This document shows, one piece after another, positions 23,071 through 35,423 of a DNA stretch of 64,000 bases. Within the stretch, counting starts at the first letter, position 1, and the number at the start of each line of letters is the position of its first letter. A model generated the notes under the pieces. That model was not told where the DNA came from and ran no database searches. It saw only the letters and a program-made list of their open reading frames with translations. Where the stretch lies: the NCBI RefSeq assembly GCF_965363235.1, contig NC_134843.1, forward strand, positions 94,521,795 through 94,585,794. Direction: 5' to 3'. Both the position numbers and the translations under genes were made by a program. The stretch is from Mytilus galloprovincialis (lineage: Eukaryota > Mollusca > Bivalvia > Mytilida > Mytilidae).

Positions 23071-24870
23071 AATTCAAAAGAGAAAACTAAGTTAAGTACA
23101 AAAAAATACAAAATACAAATATGTAACACATTAACAAACGACAACCGCAGAATTACAGGCTCCTGACTCGGGATAAGCACATACATACATAATGTGGTGG
23201 GGTTAAACATGTTAGCGAAATGTTGCCTATTTCATATATTCGCCACATTTATTATGTGGTAGAAACCTATATTATGTCAAAAACTTGATCACAATCCATT
23301 CAAACTGTATCAAACTTCAATAGTGTGACCAAAAATGCACCAACTGTTCAGTGTTTTACCTCAGCGGTCGTATCAGGCTGCGATATGCACAGCATTGTTT
23401 TTTAAAGTTGTGCACGAGTATAAATTCGGCACGATTTTTCAAACTGGTCTGCATCACATTAAACCTCTGGCAAAAGAAAATATCTATTTAATTTACATGG
23501 CACTTAAGGGATACCATAAATGTTTGTCAATCTCTTCATATTTGTAATTCATTTGTTGATCAATCTCTGCATTACCTTGTCCCGCAAAGTTAAACAATGT
23601 TCTTTCAAGTTGGCATTGATGAAAAGGGATACAACTGCAATGAAAAGTTTGTTTTCTTCGCAAATACATTTTAATCAGTGTTTTTAAGAGCTAATGCATC
23701 AGAAATTAGGGACATCACATTTATAAAAAAGAATGTATGATATTGGAATAAGCTATAAACATTGATAAAAACCAGCAGCATGAACAAATATTTAATGCAA
23801 ATAAATTAGAAAACCCATGCATGATTTAGGCTTTAACTATAAACAAAGAAATGATTATGGCAGAATTTGAAAATTGAGTATGAAAATGGGGTATATATAT
23901 ATATGTCAAAGAGATATTAACTCAACCAAATGACTACCACTAAATCACATGCTCCTGAATTGGGACAGGCACTTACCTTATGTGTGAGGTGAGGTGGTAA
24001 TTTGTTTACAAGCTTAACCCTACTAGTCTTGAACAATAGTGTAAAATTTCGCACCAAATTGGTTCAGAAACTTCCAGCAAATACCATGTGAATTGACTGA
24101 TTTTAAAAATCAACAGGTTTTGAATTAAAGATGCTTGACCATAGTTGAAATAAAGCAAATAATTAACATTTAGGTTATTTTAATAGGATATTGTAGGTGT
24201 TTTCATTAGAAAAAGAAGTTAGATCAATAATTATAGTGAATTCTAATCAGACCAACTCTGTAAAGTTATCAACTGTTGAACATATAAAAAATTTCATTTG
24301 TGTAATTAGAAAGGTTGGAATGAATGAACTGAATATTTAAAAAAATCAAAATGATTTATGAAATTCAGGACTTAGTATTACATTAGAGGGGCATAACCAG
24401 GGTTGGTGAAATAACAGAGGATTAAAATTGTAAATTTTTAATGCCCATTAATATGGTAAAAGTTTTAGAAATTTTAAACCAATTTAAAAAAACAGCCCCC
24501 CCCCCCTTTTTCTCCAAACCCTGAATCCACCCTTATTAGTCCCAAGTACTTGATAATTGGCATATTCCATCTATAAACAAGTATATCATGAAACAAAACA
24601 GTGTGATAATGTTAGTAGATTAGCAGTAGGGTGACACCAGGTCATCTCAGTCTTCACCCCATACCTGGCACACTTCAGAAAAACTCAGCAAAATTGTGAA
24701 AAAAATGCATTTTTGAAACCGTCAGCAAAAAATTCTCTTAAGAGTCTACTCAATTTTATTTTTTGATAAACAGTACAGATATTTAATATTAGGATTACAT
24801 AATACATCATATCACTGTTAGTCCAGAATTTTGTATTTATATGATACAAATTTAAATTTCTTTGCATTTT
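23070..24870. other. Intergenic, no supportable gene
   Basis: Low-information AT-rich sequence. A fragment of the 'gaattgggacaggcact' repeat lies at about 23950-24015, a (TA)n run at about 23891-23903, and a run of 11 C at 24496-24506. Confidence 0.5.
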
Positions 24871-25119
24871 CCTGTTGCCATAGCAACGTATTACAAAAAC
24901 ATCAACACTGATAGTAATGTTTTATATGATTTGCAGTGGTAACTTTACTTTGTACTTTTAACAACAAACACACTCCTAGTCACAATTTTTGTCTAATTTT
25001 TGTACGCTCTTTGGACTCGTAACTAAGGAAACATTTTCCTTAGACACGAGATGTAATGATGTGCCCAGCCTGTTATGGTTTTTGGTATGAACTCTACATT
25101 GCTGTTTCCTTTGTCACAG

Positions 25120-26210
25120 CCTATGAAAGATGTGAGAAGTCATTTTTAAAGTTTTGTTTGCAGTTACTTAAGTATTCAACACTGTAAAGGTTCTAAATGA
25201 TAAAAGAGAGGCAAAACCAGAGGGCCATTCAAACGTTCAAGTCGCAAAAAAACTAACAACGCCATGGCTATAAAAAGAAACCGACAGACTGAGATACAAA
25301 CAATTGTGCACAAAACACAACACAGAAAACTAAAGACTGAGAAACATGAACCCCAGCAAATACCTTTGTACAATGATTATTAAAGATATGCTATTTCTTT
25401 TTTATTTAAGTACCTGTCTTTGTAAAAATCATGCAGAAGGTGATTCATGACATGTCACAGAAGTAATTTTTTTGCCCTATATCATAAGAACTTTGGTAGA
25501 TGAGTAAAATTCTGTCTTTATTTTCCCTGTATTATGCCCGTTGCCATGGTAACCATCAAATCAACATTTTGCTTGAATATGTGAAAAAAGACCCTTTTTG
25601 AAAATATAAAATAACGGAATTTAAAGTCCCATAGAAATATTGTTAATCAATACAAACAATATGTATATTTACAGTATTGACAAACAAAACCCCAAACTAT
25701 ACAAAAACATTAAAATTGTGAATTTACTAAATAGTTTGTTTCCATAGCAACCATTTAAAAATGTGTTAAATTTCGAAAATGAAAAATTTCAAAAACTCCT
25801 AAATTTTAAATCTGTTTATCTCCCAAGACCAACAATACCATGAAATGTCATTGACAAATTTTGAAAGACCACATTCTATATATTCATAAAATAAAAAGAA
25901 AGTCGTGCGTTTTTTTTTCTTTAAAAAAAAAATTTTAGTAAAAAATTGTCAATTTTCACCAAAATTCAGATTAACAATCAGATGAATAATCAAACATTTA
26001 GTAACTTAAAAAGCTAAAATATTCCATTTATATGTGCAATTCTGACATGCATTTGTTAATTTTAAACAAAAATATATAGTAAATGAAGATAGACTTGTAC
26101 AAAATGAAAAATCATCACTCTGGGTATGGTCCCCCCCCCCCCCTCTTTTTTCGATTTTTTTTTTTTTTTCAAAATTATAAAATTTGTTGAAAAAAACCGT
26201 GGTATCTCAT
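25120..26210. repeat. Left arm of a large inverted repeat
   Basis: From about 25395 to 26210 this arm matches the reverse complement of 30535-31345: agtacctgtctttgtaaaaa, cagtattgacaaacaaaacc, tcccaagaccaacaatacca, cattgacaaattttgaaaga and the poly-C/poly-T stretch all recur in reverse order on the right. Matching wording extends weakly left to about 25120. A Penelope-type 3'-end repeat is inserted at about 25190-25375 and is absent from the right arm. Confidence 0.8.
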
Positions 26211-26447
26211 TTAGTTTACTTGTGAACTAAGTATTTTAAGAATTTAAGCATAACACAACTTCTAAAGTTTAGGGCATCATATGTACCCCCTCCCTTCAAT
26301 CTTATATGTAAGATTTCTCAGAAGTTTAAAAAAAAATTGGTAATACGCATAACCCGTTGTAGTATCTAAGACTGATGCTGTCAGTGAAAAAGAATAAATT
26401 AAAATGTTGAATCCAAAACTTAATTACTAGTAATTCTATGTATAAAA

Positions 26448-26565
26448 ATAAGACGATGTGTTGTAATTGTCAATGAGACAATTAACTCTCCACCAGAGAG
26501 CAAAGACATAGAAATAAACAACCACAGGTCACCGTATATCCTTCAACAATGAGCATAACATGAAT
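26448..26565 (+). repeat. Dispersed repeat ('gacgatgtgttgtaattgtc', diverged 'gaagatgtgg' family)
   Basis: aatgagacaattaactctcc, accgtatatccttcaacaat and gagcataac mark this diverged copy. Confidence 0.55.
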
Positions 26566-26879
26566 ATCTAGAAAAACAAATCTTAATGAACATTTTTAAA
26601 AAAATAGCTCAGGATACTTTGTCTTTCAAAATGGCTATAAAAAAGTTACAGGAACAATTTAATGCAACTCATTGTTGGTTTTTGAAACAGATTAATGCTT
26701 TAAAAACTTTAAACCTAGACTAAGATCTGTTAAGCAAGGTTCACCCTGAAATGTCTGGTTGGTTTTATTTATCATTGAATTACTTTTGAAACTCTGTAAG
26801 TGTTATGTAAAGATTTTAATACAAGTATCATATTAACTTAACATTATCAATGTTCTAAGAAAATGAGGTCAGTGTAAGA

Positions 26880-28085
26880 TGAACTATGTCAGACAGACGA
26901 AAAAGAGAGAACGGAAACGGAAAATTCAGCATTTTTTCCAATTTATAAGGGGCATAACTTATTGACAGTACATGTTAAACCAATAACATTCTAACTGTTC
27001 TGAATTTTATGGAAATAAGCATTGTGTATAAGTTTCAAAACATTTGGTTGTGGCAAACTTCATGAACTTAAGTTAGAGAACGGAAACAAAAAAGTCAGCA
27101 CTTTTTTCCATTTATATAATGGTATAACTCTGGAACGGACGTACTTACGGACAAGGGTACAACTTAATGCCCCCTTTGCTACGGTGGGGGCATACAAATT
27201 CTACATGTTCTATCTGAGGAAAAATATACCAACGATCTACATTAAATTGTGCAAGAATTTGTCAATGTTTCTATTGTATATGGTGGAAAAGGACAGCTTG
27301 TCTATTATTATTATTTTTAAAAACCTAACTGATTATTATTTGTATACGGCAGAATAATCGATTTTTTTTATGGTTCTCAAAACATATTTTCCTTGTGGCC
27401 TTGAGGACAATTTGCTGGTCCTAACTATTATATACTGTTTTGATTCTCAAACCTTTATGACAACCATGTGCAATGACCATTCATTGAATTTTGTCTAATT
27501 TAATCAATTGTTATATTTACACATTTTTATGCCCCCGCAGTGGCGGAGGGGGCATTAAGGTTTACCCTTGTCCGTCCTTCAGTACGTCCCAAAGTTGGTT
27601 TCTGTTCTCTATCTTTAGTTTGCCTCAACCAAATGTTATGAAACTTAATCACATTGCTTATTACCATAAAACACAGACTTAGTTTGAATTTTGGTGGTGT
27701 CACTTAAACCGTCCAAGAGTTATGCCCCTTTACAGATAGAAAAATTGCTGAATTTTCCGTTTATGTTCTCTAACTTTAGTTTGTCTTTACCAGATGTTAT
27801 TAAAATTATACACAATGCTTAAAACCACCATATACAGATCAACTTTGAATTTTGGTGGTGTCACTTTCACTGTTCTATGCAATGCCTCTTTATAGAGGAA
27901 CAAAGTTGCTGAATTTTTTGTTTTGTATTTCTTTCTTTAGTTTGCCTCAACAAAATGTTATGAAACTTTTACACAATACTTATCACCATAAAAGTTAGCA
28001 CACAATTGGTAAGTGTCACTTTTACTGTTCTTCAGTTATGTCCGTTTATAACTTTTATGATATGCAAGCGGGAGCATCATCTGTG
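26880..28085. repeat. Inverted and tandem 'gggggcat' bivalve repeat
   Basis: Right side (27527-28085, opening at gcccccgcagtggcggaggg) has three tandem units of about 170 bp, each with tttagtttgcctcaaccaaa, tggtggtgtcact and gcccctttaca-like steps. Left side (26880-27195) is one to two units in reverse orientation, ending ccctttgctacggtgggggc at about 27190. The two sides could fold on each other around a spacer of about 330 bp. Confidence 0.65.
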
Positions 28086-28699
28086 TCCAATGGACACATT
28101 CCGCATGTATTTCAAATCTTTTACATAAGTTAGATTAATTTATTATATATTAGAATAGAAAGAAAGGTTCTGTAGTTCTTCTTCAATTTCAATTTTAACC
28201 CAGTTAAATTGACAAAGTGACAAATAAGTGTTTGCATAAAGGTGTTGATGTACATGTCGATTTACATTGGAGGTAAATAGTAACAGCCATTATGTGTACA
28301 TAATCTGACTCTGCGCAATAGTATACTAGTCCACAAAAGAAACGATACAAGGCAATGTATTTTCCATAGAAAATGAAATTGGATACACTGTACCAAGCTT
28401 AAAACTGTCCATTGGTCTAATCTTTACAGAGTGTTTTTTTCTTATCAAAACCACAGTTTTAAGACATAAAAAATAAAATATTTTTTTATTATTGTTAATA
28501 TCAAAAATAGTATTTTTATAAATAAAAAATTCGAAATTAAGTTCTATAATGATGGACAATGTACTTTTTTTTAAAGAGTTATGACCCTTAAAAATATTAA
28601 AATTTATGGAAAGTGGCCTCGTTAGCGCTCTCGATGGTACAAGTTTTTAATTTTTTATTTTCAGTTTATTTCTAATAGGACGGACGTAGTTTTTTTTAG

Positions 28700-29440
28700 C
28701 TCACCGTTTCAAAGGAACTGTGAAATTTGCCATCACTTGGCGTCCGTCGTCGTCTGTTCGGTGTTAAATATTTGAAGCATTTCCACTGAAACTACTGAAC
28801 CAATTCCAGTAAAACTTAAACTGAATGATCCTTAGGATATCTAGAATAAAGTTTGTGTTTTATTTTCAATTTTGTAAAAAAACATGGCCGCCATGGGTAA
28901 AAATAGAACATAGGGGTAACATGCAGTGTGTAGCTTATATCTCAAACACTAAAGCCTTGAGAGCAAATTTTCAGATAAATCTAACAACCCATTGTTGGGT
29001 TGCGGCCACTCAATTGTTAATTACACGGAAATTTTGCAGTTTTTGGTTATTATCTTGAATATTATTAATGACAAAGATAAACTGTAAACAGCACAACTTT
29101 CAGCAAAGTAAGATCTACAAATAAGTTTATATGACCAAAATTGTCAATTGAATGCTGTGGAGTTATAGCCCTTTAAAGAATTTTTTCACAATTTGTTCAT
29201 CTAGTTTGCTTACTTTAAAAAAAGTCTTCTTCTGAATATGCTAAATCGATTTCGGCCCAACTTGGGAGTATCTTGTATAAACTTTGTATTTTATTTCCTT
29301 GTACTTCAAGAAACTTAGCCACTATGGCTAAAATGGAACATAGGGGTAAAATGCATTTTTTTGCTTTTGAAGAAAAAACGACAGATACAAAGAACATTTA
29401 AATGGAATTTTTTAGCCACTCATTGATATATATTGAAAGA
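28700..29440 (+). repeat. Bivalve dispersed repeat ('tagctcaccg...ggcgtccgtcgtcgtc')
   Basis: Opens tagctcaccgtttcaaagga, then gccatcacttggcgtccgtc. Later landmarks acatggccgccatgggtaaa and aacataggggtaaaatgca are ones I associate with a repeat widespread in bivalve genomes. No intact coding frame. Confidence 0.6.
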
Positions 29441-29619
29441 CACAAATAATCATAGCACTTAAAGATTTTAAATTTCAATTTGCACAAAACAAGTGTAATT
29501 AGGGACGCAGCTATCCTTCATTCAGTTTTCAGCCTTTCGGCTATTTTCTGTTGATTTCTTTGGTTGTTGTCTCTTTGACACATTCCCCATATCTAAAAAA
29601 AGATCTTAATATATAACCA

Positions 29620-30430
29620 GGTGCTCCGCAGGGCGCAGCTTTATACGACCCCAGTGGTTGAACCCTGAACAGTTAGGGCAAAGTTGGTCACAATATTCAA
29701 GCTTGATTCTGTCTGAATTTGGATTGTGATCAAATTTTTGAAATAATATAGGTTTTTGTCACAAAATTAATGTGGTCAAAGATCTAACAAATCTATTGCA
29801 CAATACTTTGCAATTGAAGATTTCTTCTTGAAACTTTTCAAAATTCGAAATTTGAAAAATTTTGAAAAAAAGGAAGCCCTTCAAAAATCGTAAATCCCCC
29901 AATTTTTTTAAACCCCCTTGGAGCAATAACCCTTAAACTCAATCCCATGCTTTCCATTGCAGTATTGAACATTGTAGTACAATTTCAGAGAGATCTATAC
30001 AATTACACATAAGTTATTGTCTTGAAACTAGAAAAATGCTTGTTTTGACCCCTTTTTGGCCCTTAATTCCTAAACTTTGGCCCCATTACCCCTAAAATGA
30101 ATCCAAACCTTCTACTTGTGGTTTTAAACATTGCGATATGATTTCAGAGCAATTGAAATACTTCTACACAAGTTATTATTCTGAAACTAAAAAAATGCTT
30201 GTTTTGGGCCCCTTTGGGCCCCTAATTCCTAATCAGTTGGGACCATCATCCCCAAAATCAATCCCAACCTTCCTTTTGTGGTATTGAACCTTCTGAAAAA
30301 GTTTCATGAAGATCTATTTACTTAAACTAAAGTTATTATCCGAAAACCAATGTGTCTTCGGGCGACGACGACGCAGACGACGACATCATACCATTATACG
30401 ATCCCAAAATTTTTTTGGGGTCGTATAAAA
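29620..30430. repeat. Element bounded by inverted 'tttatacgaccccag / ggggtcgtataaa'
   Basis: Left end gcagctttatacgacccca (about 29634). Right end tttttttggggtcgtataaa (about 30410-30429) is its complement. Inside are two to three internal units of about 130-140 bp with tccca-accttc...gtggtattgaac, acacaagttattattctgaa and tgcttgttttgg-cccctttggg. The right side carries gacgacgacgcagacgacga. No coding frame survives. Confidence 0.7.
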
Positions 30431-30534
30431 ATGGTGTAGGGGGTTTCTATTATTGCGCTCACCCTTTGAAGAAATTTCATGTTTTAATGCTCAAAATGTT
30501 CACAATTGAATTCCATCTTTTAAATTTTTAATAA

Positions 30535-31345
30535 TTTTTTGAATTTTGAAAAAAGGGGGGGGTGTGGCACCATGCCCAGAGAGAAAAAAATTCCTTCTCT
30601 ACCAAAATATCTCTATCAATCATATATTCTCATTTATAATTACCAAATTTGGGTCAGAAATGCACGTATAAATGGAATGTTTTAGCTTTTTCAGTTCAAA
30701 ATGTTTCAGTATTCATCTGTTTGGTAATCTGAATTTTGGTGAAAATTGACAATTTTTGACTAAAATTATTTTTTTAAAGAAAAAAAAAACACACGACTTT
30801 CTTTTTATTTTATCAATATATAGAATGTGGTCTTTCAAAATTTGTCAATGACATTTCATGGTATTGTTGGTCTTGGGAGATAAACAGATTTAAAATTAAA
30901 GATTTTTTGAAATTTTTCATTTTCGAATTTTAACACATTTTTAAATGGTTGCTATGGAAACAAACTATTTAGTAAATTCAAAATTTTAACGTTTTTGTAT
31001 AGTTAGGGGTTTTGTTTGTCAATACTGTAAATATACATATTTTTTGTATTGATTAACTTTATTTCTATGGGATTTTAAAACCCCTTATATTTCAATTTTC
31101 AAAGGCTACGTCAAAGGAACGTATTTAGGCAACATTTTGTAAGGATGGTTTCCATGGCAACCAAGGTTCAAAAGAAAAAAATTAATACATTAAACTTATT
31201 TTCATACCATACCCTCCTCATAAACAAAATATAAAGACATTTGAAAATGGGTCATGAATCGCCTATCAACAGGAACCTGCATGATTCTTACAAAGACCGG
31301 TACTTAAGTAACAGTAGAAAAGAACATTTTGGTAAACAGTGACAA
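30535..31345. repeat. Right arm of the large inverted repeat
   Basis: Reverse complement of 25395-26210 with scattered substitutions and small indels. The spacer between arms is about 4.3 kb and holds four other repeat families. Wording at 31335-31400 (acagtgacaatac, ggctcttctcaca) also recurs forward at about 37490-37590. Confidence 0.8.
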
Positions 31346-31489
31346 TACAAAATCAATGGCAAAATTATGGCTCTTCTCACATTGTGTTTTCAAAAGAAAA
31401 ACAAATTAAATAATTGTAAACAATGATTATTGGATGAAAATAATATATTTTTTAAATAAGTGTAGTTTCTATTGCGATGAGATTCAAAT

Positions 31490-31760
31490 GTTTTTCAAAA
31501 GAGCTCTGAGGGGGAGGGGTTCGGAAGGGTCCTGATCCCGAAATCCCGTGCTTATAACATAAAATCCCGATGTCCCGAATTTAAAGAAATTTAAATCCCG
31601 ACATCCAAAATTCCAAAAAAGAATTCCCATATCCCGAAATCCCGAGCATAAAAACACCTGATCATGACGTCCCGAAAAAGTTCCTTCCCCCAGTCTGCTA
31701 TATGTTGCATTTCTATAAATATCGAAAATGCAATTTCCCATAGAAACTCCTTTCACGGCT
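31490..31760. repeat. 'atcccgaaatcccga' minisatellite-like tract
   Basis: Short imperfect units of atcccga/tgtcccgaa recur through 31545-31680. A related tract with tcccgtatcccgcttcccgt lies at 44.10-44.22 kb. The 90-codon reverse frame across it is an artefact of the repeat. Confidence 0.6.
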
Positions 31761-33700
31761 AAAACAGTAGCACTTTTACTATGAAGTTTAAAAAAAATTA
31801 TATCCTAGAATTGAAAGTTCATATGCACTACTATATTTTTCCAAGGTTAACATATAGAGCTGTACGGCATATTTTAAATGTGTATATGCCCTCAACTTCT
31901 TAGAGTTTTAATTAACACTAAAACTATGCCCTACCATTACCTTTATTTAAGGTTTCCCACAGATTTCAATTTGACCACAATGCCTATGTACATTTACTGG
32001 TAACCATCCGAAGTTATGTCTCTACGAGTTGAAACATAGAGATCATAAATAATTTTCTTTGAATATTGTATATCTCCCCAAAAGAGGCGTGGTTTGAGAA
32101 ACAGCTGTATTAACAAGGTGCAACCTATAGGGAAAAGTGTTTAACAGAAATAATAAACTTCAAGGTAAATTAGAAAAAGAGTCCATAAAAACTGAAAAAA
32201 AAGCAAACATATGAATCAACGGAACAGGTGGAAAACAACTGTCATATTCCTGACTAGTTACAGGTATTTTCTGATGCAAAAATGGGTTCAACCTGGTTTG
32301 CTTTTTAATATGTCGACATGTTCATTTTCTATATACCTTCTGAACTAAATATAAACTAATTGTTTTCAATTTTTTGTAAGATTTAGCAGTATTTGTCACT
32401 GAGCTATACGTCTTCTCCCTTTGATAATCGAAATTGTTAACCATTGAGCAAAATTTTTTTACATTTTTTTGTGGTTAATATAGTTTTAGTTTTCCTATTA
32501 ATTTTTGTTTAAATACATAACATTACCCATTACCGTTTATATCTATTCATCTTACCTCTTTTGTATCTGATGTTGAAAAGTGACTATACTTCTTTATGTA
32601 CGAAATCCGATGTGCAATGACACGAGTATGAAAGTTTTTTTTCATTATGATATTCGCCTTGCAATGTTGTAAATCAAAATATTGTTGTATCATTGATCCT
32701 GTATATACATAGAGAATGTATTAACTAAGCTAAACACGTTTTCATTTCTTGTTTGTTTAAATTTTAGTTTAATATATTACGTGTGATAATGGTGTTATAA
32801 TGTAACTTTATAAAAGTAATAAATATACATCTAATGGTCGGAAATTCCCAATTTAATCTTGTATACCTTTACTTGCACGATTGCATGTTTAACCATGACA
32901 TTTCGTGTCTGCAGTGATGATATTAAATCTTGAAAAGTTAGTTGTAAAGGAAAAAGTAAAATAACAAACATTCCGATCTCCGAGGAAAATTCTAAACGAA
33001 AAGTTCATAAAGTACAGTTTATACACAAAAGCAAAAACAATTAAAAATCTACAAACGTTTTAGTCAGGGAGAGATACACTATTAGACTAAAAGTATATAT
33101 GTCTGCTTTCGAGCATAAGCAATTATCCAATCTTGTCGTAAACCAGAATAGCAGTAAATGGTTACTTTATATCATATCGAAATGATTGTTTGTATATCTG
33201 GAAACTTTTGAATTGATAGTGGATCTTTTGACAAAGTTTAAAATTTAAGCTTTCAAATAAACCATTACGGTACTAACTTTATATGATACGACAATCGGTG
33301 CACAATGTTCAAAGTCATTATTTTACTTCAGCAATCGAACCTGCAAAATGCAGTACTATTTACAAGACCATCTATTGTTATTATAGTACTGTAAACTTCA
33401 GTGCTAAGAAATATTCTTCATAATCTAGTTTCTGTGTGGAACAGTTATAATTGATTTTATTTATTTTATCTCAACCACAATTATTAAATACAAAATATCT
33501 TAAAGAATCATTTTGATTATGTAGAAAAACCTCACAGTACTTTTTCGAACGGCCATTATTTCGCAATAACCATCTTTGATTTCAAATTTCATATATAAAT
33601 ATAATTGTTTTCCAATTAAAAAAATACTTCCTATATGATTTAAACGCCGATCCTTGCTTCGTATTATTCCATTACAATTTAATGTTTATTACATACTTGG
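31760..33700. other. Upstream region of gene C
   Basis: Mostly unique AT-rich DNA. A 'catattcctgactagttaca' repeat fragment lies at about 32230-32310. The block around 32690-32790 (cattgatcctgtatatacat, agagaatgtattaacta, then ttacgtgtgataatgg) aligns with 42800-42915 upstream of D and 54685-54800 upstream of E. Confidence 0.55.
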
Positions 33701-34160
33701 AAGCTGAGATAAAGGCAACAGTAGTATGCCGCTGTTCATTAGTCATAAATCGATTGAGAGAAGAGACATCCGGGTTATAAACTAAAACACACGAACAATA
33801 AGAGGAAAACAATAAAACAAACAGAACACTGAATGAACTCATCATAGATACCATGATTGAAATTTTACGCCGGACGCACGTTTCTTCTACAAAAGACTCA
33901 TCAGTGACGCTCGAATTAAAAACTGTTAAAAAGGCCAAATTGAAGTGAAACAAAAAACAAACAACAATGTAACATACATGTACATGAACTATTATATAAC
34001 TACTGCCATATTCATCTTTCGTACAAAACATTTTAAGACAAAACGGTTTGGTGAAGCTCGTTTTGTGGCTAGCCAAACCTCGCACTTTATGGGAATGTTA
34101 AATATACCGCTAAAAAAGACAACTTTACATGACCGATATATTGAACAAATATATATGAGA
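33700..34160 (+). repeat. Dispersed repeat split by a nested GTCACTGATGAGTC-core element
   Basis: Outer repeat at 33713-33840 (aaaggcaacagtagtatgcc) and about 33945-34160 (gtggctagccaaacctcgca). Inner element at about 33840-33945 is reverse: actcatcatagataccatga ... ctcatcagtgacgctcgaat. The longest open frame in the window (137 codons, reverse, 33672-34085) runs across this mosaic and is not a gene. Confidence 0.7.
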
Positions 34161-34604
34161 ACATTAAGGACAGAGAAATACGTAAATAAATAGTATAATA
34201 GTATATTCGACTTGTTAACCACAGAATAACAACGAATTACTTAAAGTAAAGACAGTACACAAACCAGCATAACAGAATTACGAACTGTATGTCTGTCACA
34301 TAAATGTATCAACGTCACCAAAAATGAAGTGACAGGTAAATTTCTATCATTTTTTAAAAAAAATGGATATAATTTTAGATGAAACTAGATTATCATTATT
34401 TTTTTTAAACTCCCTGAATTCTTTCAAGGAAAACTTGCAATGCGGACTTTATGAGGAAGTATTGATGAAAATAACAATAAAACCCTTCACATCCTTCTAT
34501 TTTTTTTTTGATAATTTGTTTGTTTTATATTTTTAATAGTTGCATCCTTATCTTGTTGTCAGGACCCGTAACTTTCCCGGACTTTACGTTATGTTTTTCA
34601 CAAA

Positions 34605-34653
34605 TATAAATAAGTGTTTTATTGTTGACATACATTTTAGCTACATCTTACAG
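34605..34653 (+). promoter_or_regulatory. Gene C TATA box and short 5' leader exon
   Basis: TATAAATAAG starts at 34605. The following gtgttttattgttgacatac and a consensus donor (ACAG|gtaagcc at 34654) align with the matching segments upstream of D and E. The transcription start is expected about 30 bp after the TATA box, giving a leader exon of only about 15-20 nt. There is no experimental support, only three-way conservation. Confidence 0.5.
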
Positions 34654-35423
34654 GTAAGCCTTCATGTACTTTTACACATGTTTGTGATTAAATCTGGCCA
34701 ATACAAGGGAAATGAAAGGTGCTTATATCATAATGGTTATATGATTAAAAGTAAAAAATGTATAGTTATTCAGATTTGTATAGATTATTGTTGAAAGTTA
34801 CTTTGTGGCTTGCTTATTTATTTTTTCTTTGTTCATCTCACTTCGTGCATGCATTTTGTGTGCGTTTTGATGATATATGTATTTCTAAGAACTATGGTTA
34901 TTCGAATGTTTGGATTTCGAAAATTGTTTGTCTTTGGAACGACAATACAATCTTAGTATTTGCTTACAATTAATAATGTTATTTGATATTTGGCATGTCA
35001 TATTAGGTTATTATAAATATGAGGTTTTTGCACAAATGCCCTGCACTAGAATATTCGATCACGATACTTGGATAATTTATTCCGGTTCTAGTTTCAATAA
35101 ATTTTGGCTAGTTTAACCTGATACCGATAAGCATCCTAGTTTTGATTGCTACTAGTATGAGACTCTTCCTTCAAATAAGCATTCAAGTCGCCTGAGAATC
35201 CAGTGTCTTAACGACTGTCTAAATGAATATTAATTTCATTTGCCATGTATGTACTACTATTTGATTTAAAAGTTTTAATCTTTTTAACTATTCATTTACG
35301 TTAACAATTTTATTACCATCCTTATTATTATAATTCATTAAATTACTATTATTGTCATCATATTACAACATGAGTTCATTGATACCAATATGTATCATTA
35401 ATCGTTATTCTTTCTGTGTTTAG

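Noticed and set aside
33672..34085. 137-codon reverse frame, the longest in the window
   Set aside because: It runs across two nested dispersed repeats and encodes wording that is simply the repeat read backwards.
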